46,952 bases of DNA from Pseudoflavonifractor sp. 60 (GTDB lineage Bacteria; Bacillota; Clostridia; Oscillospirales; Oscillospiraceae): assembly GCF_009911645.1 (NCBI RefSeq), contig NZ_QWKI01000096.1, positions 1 to 46,952 of the forward strand. Reading direction: 5' to 3'. Both the position numbers and the translations under genes were made by a program. Shown here piece after piece: positions 24,155-32,855 of this stretch (position 1 is its first letter; each line of letters opens with the position of its first letter). The notes beneath the pieces are model-generated. The model made no database searches. It worked only from the letters and a program-made list of their open reading frames with translations, and was not told the DNA's origin.

Positions 24155-24649
24155 TTACTCCGCAAAGTCCTTTGCAAAGGAAAACATATCAACAAGTTTG
24201 TCCAAGGCCTCGTTTCTGATCCGCCGCACAGTACGGGGGACTACCGCCAATTCCGTGGCCACTTCATTCTGAGTGTGGCCTTCAAAATGGATGAGCCTGA
24301 TTACTTCGGCCTGCCGCTTTTCCAACAGAGAAACATAGTATTCCAGGCGCCGCTGTTCTTGCTCCAGCTCTACCAACTGTACCACGATTTCCTCCTTGAT
24401 ATCAGCGTTCAGTTTGTTGGCCTTGCTCTGGTAGTTGAGAGCGATGTAGAGGGTCTTGTCGGAGATACGGCCATCCATATGTCCGCCGCCGCTGCCATCA
24501 CCATGTCCCAGAGCCATCGCGCTGATCATCTCAGTCTCAGACGCATGGGCAGGGTGATCCAATTCATAGTGCGGCAGGGCGATTTTGCGCTGGCGCTCCT
24601 GGTAGGTTTCCAAGAGATAGGTCACACGGAGTTTCATATCGTTAACCAT
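24155..24649 (-). CDS. Sigma-70 region 4-like ICE regulator
   Basis: From ATG 24649 a 164-aa protein has a central charged helical region (ADIKEEIVVQLVELEQEQRR) and a C-terminal sigma region 4/LuxR-like HTH (LIHFEGHTQNEVATELAVVP, then RTVRRIRNEALDKLV). A glycine/histidine-rich loop (GHGDGSGGGH) sits at about residues 49-58. AAAGGA lies 11 nt upstream of the start. The frame is open upstream to 24982, but that part carries hairpins and reads less like protein. Such proteins precede xis-int in clostridial elements and probably control excision. Confidence 0.7.
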   Translation of the reverse strand: MVNDMKLRVTYLLETYQERQRKIALPHYELDHPAHASETEMISAMALGHGDGSGGGHMDGRISDKTLYIALNYQSKANKLNADIKEEIVVQLVELEQEQRRLEYYVSLLEKRQAEVIRLIHFEGHTQNEVATELAVVPRTVRRIRNEALDKLVDMFSFAKDFAE

Positions 24650-25010
24650 TATAAGATTTCCTTTCCAATCAAAGTTTATCGTTACACTGGGCAAACGAGA
24701 AATTTTGATTGGAGGGGAACGGCATCCGGGGTAATACCCACAGGTAGAAAAAGAGCGGCCGACTCCACAGAATCGTGGATACTCGGCCGCTTGGTACGCA
24801 TTGGGGTATTTCACCGATGTGACTGATCGGGCAGGCGGAGGTTCTGTCGGTTTTTTAACCGGCTCTCTTTTGTTCCTGCGGGAGAAACCGAGACAAGGGC
24901 GCCTAAATACGTTCAAGTAAGCGGTGTGTCCTGGCGCGTCATACCGGCAGATATCCTCAATACGATGGATCGTCCATCGCATAGGAACTCCTTCCGTTTA
25001 CGGCTGGCAC
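24650..25010 (-). other. Structured leader upstream of the sigma-like gene
   Basis: No convincing separate gene is seen. The stretch holds a 9-bp perfect stem AGCGGCCGA/TCGGCCGCT (24754-24791) with an inner CCAC/GTGG pairing and a CTTTTTC run on the minus strand, which is terminator-like in the sense of the downstream gene. A second stem CGGTT/AACCG lies at 24856-24870. An in-frame extension of the sigma-like ORF crosses it (Pro/Arg/Ser-rich). The layout suggests attenuation control, but a long N-terminal extension cannot be ruled out. Confidence 0.4.
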
Positions 25011-25212
25011 ACAGACGGCTTGTCTCCTCTTACCAAAAGGAACTGTGGCAGTATTCACTGCCGTCTGCCAAAGGGTGGTTTATTCTTTTGCCAAATATCA
25101 CTCTTTTTTCTGGACTGCCACTGGACAGAAGTATAGACTGTAAAAGTGGCACCCCCGTGGCATAACTAGGGCAAAAATCGGGCATCGTTCTGCTTTTTTC
25201 GACACAATTTAC

Positions 25213-25262
25213 AAAAAACAGCCGACAGAATTTGCCACAATATGCGGCATCCTGCCGGCTGT
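25213..25262 (-). terminator. Terminator after the orphan response regulator
   Basis: ACAGCCGACAG (25218-25228) pairs with CTGCCGGCTGT across a structured loop, and the minus strand continues into TTTTTT (25213-25218). It lies about 17 nt beyond the stop of the response regulator gene. The remaining intergenic DNA (25010-25212) contains an 8-bp inverted repeat CAGACGGC/GCCGTCTG and no recognisable gene. Confidence 0.65.
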
Positions 25263-25278
25263 CCAGTTCGGGTGGTGC

Positions 25279-25986
25279 TTAGCAATCTGATAAAACAAAT
25301 TTATATCCTACGCCCCACTCAGTCTGTATGTAATCTTTCCCGATTTGCGATAATTTTTTTCGCAACCTTTTGATCTGTGATTTTACGATATCGTCTACCG
25401 CAACCACTGAATCATCTCCCCAGACATGATTGTATAACTGTTCGCAAGTGAATACTTGCTTCGGGGAACTGGCAAGACAATGGAGTAAATCGAACTCTCT
25501 TCTGGTCAATGCCAGTGGTTTTCCATCAATCATGACCTGCCGGTATCGAGGACTTATCATAAATTCCGAGCCATGGACGACTGGTTTATACTGATTATGG
25601 TTGATATCCGACTCAATATAAAGTTTGATCATAGCGTTTGCCTGTGCGGCGCAGACCTCTATGTTTAGGGGCTTTTCCAGACAGGCGTCTGCCCCGGCAT
25701 GGAAAAGAGTGACGATATCCCCTGAGGTTAATGGATCAGTCAGCACTAAAATCGGTGTATGCTTTGTGTTCCTTATGGTTCGGAGCAATTCCACGCTATT
25801 CGTATCTGTGATCTGAACATCCAGAATAACAAGGCAATACTCATTTTTTATGTAGTCGGCCAGGGCTTCCATTGCTGATGTCATGTAGCATACAGTTGTA
25901 ACCTCATCCTCCATACTGTCACATATAGTCCGGCCTACAGCCAAATCCTCATTTACCACTAATATCTGTCTTTTTATATGGATCAC
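25279..25986 (-). CDS. Orphan OmpR family response regulator
   Basis: A 235-aa protein. The receiver domain (1-120) has phosphoacceptor Asp in LVILDVQITD (about residue 55), Thr in ILVLTDP and Lys in CLEKPLN. The acidic pocket reads VVNED, where Asn replaces the usual first acid. The C-terminal winged helix (about 135-235) includes LALTRREFDLLHCLA, VDDIVKSQIKRLRKKL and TEWGVGYKF. The frame opens at GTG 25986, with a GGGG run immediately before it but no well-spaced ribosome site, so the start is uncertain. No kinase gene is adjacent. It lies between the integrase module and the GH3 operon, and its partner is unknown. Confidence 0.88.
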   Translation of the reverse strand: MIHIKRQILVVNEDLAVGRTICDSMEDEVTTVCYMTSAMEALADYIKNEYCLVILDVQITDTNSVELLRTIRNTKHTPILVLTDPLTSGDIVTLFHAGADACLEKPLNIEVCAAQANAMIKLYIESDINHNQYKPVVHGSEFMISPRYRQVMIDGKPLALTRREFDLLHCLASSPKQVFTCEQLYNHVWGDDSVVAVDDIVKSQIKRLRKKLSQIGKDYIQTEWGVGYKFVLSDC

Positions 25987-26166
25987 CCCCGTTGAGTCAA
26001 ATGTTTTTGTTTACAGCAATCAGTTCCTCTCGAAAATCATATTCCCGCCTCCAGACCTCCAAAGTCACAGGTTCCTATTGCTTCTCTCCGGTGATTTGTA
26101 CTATCTTGGGTGTAACAGTCACGTTCAGCTTCTGTTCTTTCCACAGTAGAGTGTAGGGATTCTTCC

Positions 26167-26763
26167 TCATTTCTTCCCGAAGTTGGGAGCAAATATTTTG
26201 TTGTCTACGGCAAAGATGATAACCATAGCCACGCCGCCAGTGACCACAGTGGTAACAATGCTGCTTACCGTGTTGCGTACAGCCTCGTTGGAGATGAGCG
26301 CTACGGTGACGGGATTCCACACGCAGGTAAACAGATTCATCACCAGGAACACCGCGATGGTAGCCAGCAGGTGCAGCCCAATTTGAGAAGCCAGGGGGCC
26401 GTGGCTCTTAAAGGTCACATTGCGCTGGAGGGGAAAGTTAATGCACTCGCCGAAAAAGATAGCGGTCAGGTTGGCCAGGGTAAAAGCCAGACCACTGTTA
26501 ACCAAGTAAGCACCGTCTGTGCCAACCTCAAGGGCGTTGCCGATGATGGACAACTTGAAGTCGACCCCAAACAGCTCCACCGGGATGCCGGGGAACAGCC
26601 ACTCCCTGTCGCCCACCATGCCGTGGAACAAAGTGGGCAAGAACATAAGTATGACTGCTTTCAGTGCCGTGACTGCCCAACTGAAAATGAGGAATAATCC
26701 GCCTTTGCGGATCCATTCCGCTGCCTTGGGGTGCTTTTCCGCAAAACGATTCATAAAATTCAT
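26167..26763 (-). CDS. GtrA-like membrane protein
   Basis: A 198-aa protein with four hydrophobic helices (about residues 22-45, 85-105, 125-150 and 160-185). It has the GtrA-type motif INFPLQRNVTFKS after the second helix, resembling the NFxxxRxW/F pattern of GtrA/DPMS accessory proteins. These often help to move lipid-linked sugars or support glycosyltransferases. ATG 26763 has AAGGAGG 7 nt upstream, and the gene begins 12 nt after the GH3 gene, so they form an operon. The link to a glycosidase is unusual for GtrA, and the function is a guess. About 180 nt follow without a gene before the response regulator. Confidence 0.65.
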   Translation of the reverse strand: MNFMNRFAEKHPKAAEWIRKGGLFLIFSWAVTALKAVILMFLPTLFHGMVGDREWLFPGIPVELFGVDFKLSIIGNALEVGTDGAYLVNSGLAFTLANLTAIFFGECINFPLQRNVTFKSHGPLASQIGLHLLATIAVFLVMNLFTCVWNPVTVALISNEAVRNTVSSIVTTVVTGGVAMVIIFAVDNKIFAPNFGKK

Positions 26764-26775
26764 TCCCGCACCTCC

Positions 26776-29244
26776 TTATTTGTTCTCGAATCTATCTTCT
26801 TTGTAGTCCGCCATGTACTCCATCCGGTAGTTGGGGGAGCTGGCGGCCTTGCGCTTCTTGCCGGCCCGGAAAAAGCCACCGATGATCTGTCCAAGGCCCT
26901 TGAAAAAGTGTCCATTGACGATGATGAGGATGCCCTCAGCCATCTCCATGGTACACATGCCGCCGGTCATCTTAGCGATCCCTCGGAAGGGCATGTTGTA
27001 GTTGAACATCAGATTCAGATTGGGCTTGCCCTTCTCCATACTCTTGTTGATCATACTGGTCAGCCGCCGACAGACAACCCGGGCCAGGCCGCTCTTGGCA
27101 TAGTACATCTGGCACAGGGCGTCATTCATGGTGAGGGTGCCGCTCCAGCTTCCGTCCGGGATGGGGTGGCCAAGCAGATTTTCAAATTCCACATCAGGGA
27201 TGACTTTGATATTACCAGTATAATAGTCGGCGAGAATTTTTTTGTCGGAGGGATTGGGGGCGTTGGTGCCCGCCACGGTCACATTTCCGGACAGCTTGAT
27301 ATCTGTCACAGACGCGCCGATAAGCACCTGATACTCGCCACCCTCCACCTCAAATTTGTTTGTGTTGACGTTGAAGTACCGGAATGCCTTGTCGTCCAGG
27401 GAAATAGTGACGGTTTTGCTCTCACCGGCCTTGAGAAATACCTTTTGGAAACCCTTCAGCTCCTTGGCAGGACGGAACACCTCGCTGGACAGCTTAGAGA
27501 TATAGAGCTGAGCCACCTCTGCACCATCTATTGATCCGGTATTCTTGAGGGTGAATGTCGCTTCTTTGTCAGTGACAATGAGGTTGCTGTACTCGAAGGT
27601 GGTGTAGCTCAGGCCGTAGCCGAAGGGGAACAGGACGGGGACATTGGCCGTTTCATAGTAACGGTAACCGACATAGAGCCCCTCCCGGTACTCCGCCGTT
27701 CGCTGCTTGGAGGGGAAATAGGTGGCGGAGGATACATCCTCATACTTAACGGGGTAGCTCTCAGCCAGCTTGCCCGAGGGATTGATCTCGCCTAGGATAG
27801 CCTGGAGCATGGCCCCAGCCCCTGCCTGGCCGCAGAGATAACCGTGAATGACGGCTTTACACTTGTCCAGCCAGGACATTTCCACCGCTGACCCGGCGGA
27901 CATCACCGTCACCACATTGGGGTTAACAGCAGCGACAGCTTCAATCAAGTCCACCTGGCTCTGGGGCAGCTTCATGTGGGGCCGGTCCAGACCCTCGGAC
28001 TCGCTGATCTCATCCAGGCCGATGTAGAGCAGGATAATATCAGCTTTCTTTGCCAGTTCTACAGCCTTGACCTGCATGGTGGGGTCCCCTTCGCCGCTAC
28101 GGGGGTAACCGGCCTCAAAGCCGACCACGTCTAGGTCGAAATTGCCAATTACATCTATTGCGTTGTCCACCTTCGTGGCGTTGACCACCGAGGAGCCCGC
28201 CCCCTGATATCGGGCTTTCTGGGCAAACTCACCGATGACGGCGACTTTTGTGCATTTCTTCAACGGCAGGATGTTCCCCTCGTTTTTCAGCAGGACAATG
28301 GACTCCCCGGCGGCTTTCGCGGCCATCTTGTGGTGGACCTCGATATCGAAGGGCTTGCCCTCCAGCGGGACGATGGCGGCAGTAACAGGCAGGATCACGT
28401 CCAGAATTTCATCCACTCTCTGGTTGATAATTTCCTCGCTGATTTTCCCGTCCTTTACGGCCTGAACCAGCTCCAGGTCGGAGTCGCCGCCGGTGGTGGG
28501 CATCTCCAGGTGGGAGCCCGCCCGGACACCCTCAATGTGCTCGTTGGAGCCGCCCCAGTCTGAGACTACAAAGCCATCGAAGCCCCATTCATCTCGAAGG
28601 ATCTCCTGCAAGAGATGGTAGTTCTCGTTGGCGTAGGTGCCATTTACCCGATTGTAGGAGGACATGAGGGACTTCGCCTTCCCCTCTTTCACAGCAATCT
28701 CAAAGCCGGTGAGGTAGAGTTCCCGCAGGGTCCGCTCGTCCACCACTGAATCGGAGGCCATGCGGCGCAGCTCCTGGGAATTGCAGGCAAAGTGCTTGGG
28801 ACAGGCGGCCACGCCGTTTTTCTGGATACCCCGGATGTACCCGGCGGCCATCTTACCGGCCAGGTAGGGGTCCTCGGAGAAATACTCGAAGTTCCGGCCG
28901 CACAGGGGGCTGCGTTTGATGTTGAGTCCAGGACCCAGGAGGACACCTACGCCCTGAGAAGCGGCCTCCTCACCCAGGCACTCACCGATCTTCTCTCCCA
29001 GGTCTGGGTCCCAGGAGTTGGCGATAGTGGCGGCGGTGGGGAAGCAGGTGGCGGGCAGGGAGGGATTCAGCCCCAGCTGATCCCCGGAGCCGGCCTGCCG
29101 GCGCACCCCATGAGGGCCGTCTGAAAGCACCATGTTATGGATGCCCAGCCGTTCCACGCTCCTGGTCTGCCAGAAGTCCTTACCAGAGAGTAAAAAGCAT
29201 TTTTCCTCCAGCGTCATTTGGGAAACAATTTCCTGATGCTTCAC
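26776..29244 (-). CDS. GH3 family glycosidase (beta-glucosidase-like)
   Basis: An 822-aa cytoplasmic enzyme without a signal peptide, in the classic GH3 order. The TIM-barrel domain has SDGPHGVR, GRNFEYFSEDP, ACPKHFACNSQE and the nucleophile Asp in FVVSDWGGSNEH (about residue 230). The alpha/beta sandwich (VVLLKNEGNILPL-type IVLLKNEGNILPL, about 320-560) and an FnIII-like domain (LYISKLSSEVFRPAKELKGF) follow. About 110 extra C-terminal residues (hydrophobic, basic end) go beyond the usual architecture. GTG 29244 follows AGAGGAT. It hydrolyses terminal beta-linked glucose, xylose or similar; the exact substrate cannot be deduced. Confidence 0.92.
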   Translation of the reverse strand: MKHQEIVSQMTLEEKCFLLSGKDFWQTRSVERLGIHNMVLSDGPHGVRRQAGSGDQLGLNPSLPATCFPTAATIANSWDPDLGEKIGECLGEEAASQGVGVLLGPGLNIKRSPLCGRNFEYFSEDPYLAGKMAAGYIRGIQKNGVAACPKHFACNSQELRRMASDSVVDERTLRELYLTGFEIAVKEGKAKSLMSSYNRVNGTYANENYHLLQEILRDEWGFDGFVVSDWGGSNEHIEGVRAGSHLEMPTTGGDSDLELVQAVKDGKISEEIINQRVDEILDVILPVTAAIVPLEGKPFDIEVHHKMAAKAAGESIVLLKNEGNILPLKKCTKVAVIGEFAQKARYQGAGSSVVNATKVDNAIDVIGNFDLDVVGFEAGYPRSGEGDPTMQVKAVELAKKADIILLYIGLDEISESEGLDRPHMKLPQSQVDLIEAVAAVNPNVVTVMSAGSAVEMSWLDKCKAVIHGYLCGQAGAGAMLQAILGEINPSGKLAESYPVKYEDVSSATYFPSKQRTAEYREGLYVGYRYYETANVPVLFPFGYGLSYTTFEYSNLIVTDKEATFTLKNTGSIDGAEVAQLYISKLSSEVFRPAKELKGFQKVFLKAGESKTVTISLDDKAFRYFNVNTNKFEVEGGEYQVLIGASVTDIKLSGNVTVAGTNAPNPSDKKILADYYTGNIKVIPDVEFENLLGHPIPDGSWSGTLTMNDALCQMYYAKSGLARVVCRRLTSMINKSMEKGKPNLNLMFNYNMPFRGIAKMTGGMCTMEMAEGILIIVNGHFFKGLGQIIGGFFRAGKKRKAASSPNYRMEYMADYKEDRFENK

Positions 29245-29351
29245 AATCTCATCCTCTTTCTATACACAGGGGTAGCCTGCCCTGTCAGGCGAGCCATTCC
29301 TCTGTTTGTTATGTTGGGTCATCCGTTTTTTGTATGGAGCAATCTGTGCTT

Positions 29352-29840
29352 TCAGATTCCCGCCGTAGCGACAACAAAGCGCATGATAATCATGGCAATC
29401 GCCGCATCCAGAAGGGGAAGCAGAAAAAGGAAAGTATGCCACTTCCTGTTGGCTCCGGACACGATGATGATACGGGCATAGCCGCCGATCAGGGTACCCA
29501 TCAGCATACAGGCGGGCATCAGGATCGAGCAGTGGCCCAGGGTTAGGATACCCTCGGAGTACATCAGGGCAGCCATAGCGCAACCGGAGGCTTTAGCCAG
29601 AAAAGCGGCAACCAAAACGGTTACGGCCTCTCCGGGAAGGCCCAATATGCCCATAAAGGGACGGAACACCGTGCTGATGACATCCATAAGCCCGGAGAGC
29701 TGCAGAAACTGGATTATCACATAGCCCAGGACTAAAGCGGGCATGATAGAGTTGACGGACATATTGAAGCCGCGTCTACAGCCTGCTGTAAAGACTTCTA
29801 TCAGGCCCTTCTTTTGGACCGTTGAATTTTTCTCCGCCAT
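29352..29840 (-). CDS. YjiG/SpmB-type nucleoside-recognition membrane protein
   Basis: A 162-aa integral membrane protein with four or five hydrophobic segments and the Gate/nucleoside-recognition pattern (GFNMSVNSIMPALVLGYVII, FLAKASGCAMAALMY). It starts 6 nt after the stop of the partner gene at 29847, so the two form a pair like YjiH-YjiG or SpmA-SpmB. The family function is poorly defined; a transport role is likely. A gap of 107 nt separates it from the GH3 gene. Confidence 0.75.
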   Translation of the reverse strand: MAEKNSTVQKKGLIEVFTAGCRRGFNMSVNSIMPALVLGYVIIQFLQLSGLMDVISTVFRPFMGILGLPGEAVTVLVAAFLAKASGCAMAALMYSEGILTLGHCSILMPACMLMGTLIGGYARIIIVSGANRKWHTFLFLLPLLDAAIAMIIMRFVVATAGI

Positions 29841-29846
29841 AAGTTC

Positions 29847-30470
29847 TCAGCCTCTTTTCCTTGACATTGCAACAAGCGCACGGGTAATATTAGCGCCTAT
29901 GATCTTGCAAATCATGCAGATCATGAACATAAATCCAAAGGAGTAGGGAATGACGGTCATCAGGGCTGCACCAGTGGTCATCAGGTTGGCGATAAGCGCA
30001 GAGCCGGCGTTTTGATAGGCGACGAAAATGGCTGTCTCATCCTCATTGATGGCACCATTATCCAGTAGCTCATGTGTCATAACAGCACCCACATCCACGC
30101 TGGTGAAGGAAACCACCAGCGCCAGACCGGCGGAGCCAGGAATACCCATTAGTGGCTTGAGGACAAACCGAAACAGTTTGCTGGAGGCAGCCATGACTCC
30201 AAACTCCTGACACACGTCCATAATTCCACAAAAAAGAATAACCACAGGAGCAATATTCAGGGCCTGGAGGAAACCGTCTCTGGCGCCAGTGCCACCGGAA
30301 CCGAGAAAGTTCTTTTCGTCAGCAATTCCGCCGAAAGCGCCTGTCAGGTTGGTAAAATCGATTGCCCTTAAAGGACTCTCGGAATTCTTAAACAGACCCG
30401 AGACCATCAGAATCAAAATGGCTAAGGCCACCCAGGAGTACCACTTGATTTCCGCCTTTTCATCAACCAT
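29847..30470 (-). CDS. YjiH/SpmA-type nucleoside-recognition membrane protein
   Basis: From ATG 30470 a 207-aa polytopic protein has the Gate-domain features GFLQALNIAPVVILFCGIMD, GIPGSAGLALVVSFTSVDVG and TTGAALMTVIPYSFGFMFMI. With the following gene it forms a two-subunit membrane complex of the YjiH-YjiG kind. The upstream in-frame extension to 30635 is rejected because it crosses the hairpin at 30550-30590. Substrate unknown; proximity to SLC13 and GH3 genes suggests catabolic transport. Confidence 0.72.
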   Translation of the reverse strand: MVDEKAEIKWYSWVALAILILMVSGLFKNSESPLRAIDFTNLTGAFGGIADEKNFLGSGGTGARDGFLQALNIAPVVILFCGIMDVCQEFGVMAASSKLFRFVLKPLMGIPGSAGLALVVSFTSVDVGAVMTHELLDNGAINEDETAIFVAYQNAGSALIANLMTTGAALMTVIPYSFGFMFMICMICKIIGANITRALVAMSRKRG

Positions 30471-30549
30471 ATTGCATCCCCACTTTCTCTGTGTGCTCAA
30501 AATGAAATGTTGTCGGATTTTTCTGGGCAGTATAGACGCTTCTAACCCC

Positions 30550-30595
30550 AAAGGGATACAACGGCGGCGAACCGTCCATTGTATCCCTTTATTTG
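30550..30595. terminator. Hairpin between SLC13 and YjiH-like genes
   Basis: A perfect 12-bp stem AAAGGGATACAA/TTGTATCCCTTT (30550-30561 with 30579-30590) carries an inner CGG/CCG pairing. There are only weak T tracts on either side. It lies in the 170-nt gap after the SLC13 gene and probably terminates or attenuates the minus-strand transcript. Confidence 0.6.
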
Positions 30596-30640
30596 CTTTA
30601 TGGCAGAAATATGTTTTGCTGTCCTCCCAAATCAATCAAA

Positions 30641-31927
30641 TCAGTACAGCCAATTGAGTACAAGTGGAGCCCAGAGGACAAAAACGATCGTCATAAGCAC
30701 ACAGGGGAACCAGCCCATTTTTAAGTATTCTTTCATGGTAAAACCGGCGGCGGAATAAGCGTAGGCGGGTGCGGGAGCGGCCATCGGAGTCGCGAAGCAG
30801 ATCACCGAGCCTACGCCCACGCCTGCAAGGACGAGCCGGGGATCCATCCCCAGTGACACGGCCATTGATGCGGCGATCGGACCAAACACCGCCCACACAG
30901 CCAGGTTGCTCATAAACTGGGTGACGACCATACTGAGAACCGCAAAAGCTGTCGCAAGCACGACCGGATTCGTCAGAGACGGGAACATGGACTGCACCAA
31001 GCTTACGATCCAGTCGCTCATGCCGGAGGAATTGATTGCCGTCCCCAAGGGCAGTGTACCGGCGACCAGAAATACCGTTTGCCAGCTGATCGATTGGAAT
31101 GCTTCTTTCTCGTTGAGGTATCCCATGCCGACTACCACTGCCGCAAAGAACAGGCTGACCAGATAGGGCTCGACGATCTTTGTCATGCTAACAACGACCA
31201 TTAAAATAACATTTACAAAAAAAATCCCGACAATGATCTTTTCCTGCTGGGGTGTGTAACGTGACGGCTGAGCGTCATCCTTCAATTCTTCTACAGCGGC
31301 ATTGCTCTTGAGCTTCTGACCGCGGCTCATAAACAAATAGTAAGCGACCAGAACCAGCCACATAGGGAACTTGATAAATGTGAAGTCGAACGGGCCGTAG
31401 CGCAGATCGGTCCCGACTTGCTCCAGATAGGAATTGAACCACATCAGGTAGGCGATAGAACCGCCGATGGGAAACATCTGAACCGAGGCCCAGTTGCACA
31501 CATCTGCCGTGGGCTTAAGCAGCCTTTTGGCATCCATGCCAGTATCTTTGCAGATCTCCAGCAGTAGCGGACTCAGCAGTGCGATCGTACCGCCGGCGCT
31601 GGTCATCATGCCAATGACAGAGCAGGCGAGCAGAACAATCAGTGTGACACGCACTGAACTGCCCTTCGCATAGCGATTGACAAGGGTTCTGATCTTTTTT
31701 GTAAAAGAGGTTTTTGTAAAGGCACCGCCAATAATAAACAGTCCGTACCATGTGATGATCGTGGTGTTTGCAAAGCCTGCCCATGCCTGTGAGGCTGTGA
31801 GGATACCCGTCGCCTGAAGCATGACGGGAACCATGAGGGCTGTAAACGAAATCGGCAGTAATTCCGTAAAAAAACAGATCGACATGGCTAAGAGAATAAC
31901 AAGCAGTATCGCGACTTGTGTTGTCAT
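30641..31927 (-). CDS. SLC13/DASS family anion permease
   Basis: A 428-aa permease with 11-12 hydrophobic segments. The paired DASS motifs are visible: an SAGGTIALLSPLLLEI-type segment with the SNT-like MMTSAGGT in the N-terminal half, and VVTQFMSNLAVWAVFGPIAA followed by FATPMAAPAPAYAY in the C-terminal half. The family takes up di- or tricarboxylates or sulfate with Na+. ATG 31927 has AAAGGAG 9 nt upstream; a start 30 nt earlier lacks one. Carboxylate metabolism genes at 42-47 kb make a dicarboxylate-type substrate plausible, but the gene is not linked to them. Confidence 0.85.
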   Translation of the reverse strand: MTTQVAILLVILLAMSICFFTELLPISFTALMVPVMLQATGILTASQAWAGFANTTIITWYGLFIIGGAFTKTSFTKKIRTLVNRYAKGSSVRVTLIVLLACSVIGMMTSAGGTIALLSPLLLEICKDTGMDAKRLLKPTADVCNWASVQMFPIGGSIAYLMWFNSYLEQVGTDLRYGPFDFTFIKFPMWLVLVAYYLFMSRGQKLKSNAAVEELKDDAQPSRYTPQQEKIIVGIFFVNVILMVVVSMTKIVEPYLVSLFFAAVVVGMGYLNEKEAFQSISWQTVFLVAGTLPLGTAINSSGMSDWIVSLVQSMFPSLTNPVVLATAFAVLSMVVTQFMSNLAVWAVFGPIAASMAVSLGMDPRLVLAGVGVGSVICFATPMAAPAPAYAYSAAGFTMKEYLKMGWFPCVLMTIVFVLWAPLVLNWLY

Positions 31928-31975
31928 AGCGAGTATCTCCTTTATTTTCAATTTCAAATTAGTACGGGAAGTAGA

Positions 31976-32563
31976 TCAAACCCGGTCAGGCCAGTCCTTC
32001 AGCGCATTGTAAAGGAAACGCTCTTTGATAAACGCGCTGTCGCCGCCCAGAACATCCACCAGGGCAAAGGCGAAAGGCAGCACGGTGGCGGGGCCCCTAC
32101 TGGTGACCATGTGGTCGTCAAAGGTTACCGTGTCTGTGACATAGTTGGCCTCGGTAAAGAGCGGTTCCAGCTTGGGACCTGGGTAGGAGGTAACTCTGCG
32201 GCCCTTTGTGATACCCGCCTTGGCCAGCACGCCGGGAGCGGCGCACATAGCGGCCACATATTTCTCGGGCTGGGCATCATACCATTGCAGGAGCTGAGTC
32301 AGTTGCTGGTCGGCCGCCATATTGTCCGCGGCGCCCCAGCCCCCGGGCAGGACAATCATGTCATAGTCGTAGAACCCCTCCGTCTTATCTCCCATTACCC
32401 GGTCCGCAAACAGACGCATACCGTGGGTGCCGGTGACAATCTCCCCGCCATTGATGCTCACGCCGTCGGTTTCAAAATCAGCCCTTCGCAGGACGTCGAT
32501 AATGGTCGTGGTTTCGCCCTCCTCAAAGCCGTCCGCAAGGATAACCATTACTCTTTTGACCAT
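31976..32563 (-). CDS. DJ-1/PfpI family protein
   Basis: A 195-aa protein with the DJ-1/PfpI fold. It begins VMVILADGFEEGETTTIIDV, with the conserved Glu in the FEEGE turn, and has the nucleophile elbow AAMCAAPGVLAKAG with Cys at about residue 103 and the MIVLPGGWGAADNM loop. Members are deglycases, chaperones or glyoxalases; the specific activity cannot be assigned. AAAGGAAG lies 9 nt upstream of ATG 32563. It is the first gene of the minus-strand unit facing the large GH3 gene, with tandem operators between them. Confidence 0.88.
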   Translation of the reverse strand: MVKRVMVILADGFEEGETTTIIDVLRRADFETDGVSINGGEIVTGTHGMRLFADRVMGDKTEGFYDYDMIVLPGGWGAADNMAADQQLTQLLQWYDAQPEKYVAAMCAAPGVLAKAGITKGRRVTSYPGPKLEPLFTEANYVTDTVTFDDHMVTSRGPATVLPFAFALVDVLGGDSAFIKERFLYNALKDWPDRV

Positions 32564-32659
32564 GATATTCGCTTCCTTTCTGTTACTAAATTTGATTTGG
32601 TTGTTTTTCCGAATTATCTGCCCCGATATTGCCAGAATATTGGCGTTTGGTCAACGGAT

Positions 32660-32700
32660 TTTCAAATCTTGAAACAGTTTGGCCGTTTCAAAATTTGAAA
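32660..32700. promoter_or_regulatory. Tandem operators TTTCAA-N3-TTGAAA
   Basis: Two sites of identical format, TTTCAAATCTTGAAA (32660-32674) and TTTCAAAATTTGAAA (32686-32700), occur 26 bp apart. The second extends to a perfect 17-bp palindrome (32685-32701). They lie in the 290-nt region between the divergent DJ-1 gene and the large GH3 gene. The TTTCAA/TTGAAA half-site is compatible with an RpiR-family regulator, one of which is encoded at 37220-38008; that link is inference. Confidence 0.6.
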
Positions 32701-32855
32701 CAGAGCTTTTGTTTCATTTTTTGGAAATCTATTGTTTTTATGCTGATCTTTTGTTATTTTCGTGCAAAGGCTGTCAAGCAGCGGCGGACCGGTCCCGCTG
32801 CTGGACAGAATGACGGACGAACACCTAAATCTATATCAACAGGAGGAGCAGAACC

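Noticed and set aside
24650-24982. N-terminal 111-codon extension of the sigma-like gene as certain coding sequence
   Set aside because: It spans terminator-like hairpins and there is a good start at 24649; kept only as a possibility.
26075-26320. 81-codon minus-strand frame at the end of the GtrA-like gene
   Set aside because: It mostly overlaps the GtrA-like gene in another frame, its product is His/Arg/Gln-rich, and it has no ribosome site.
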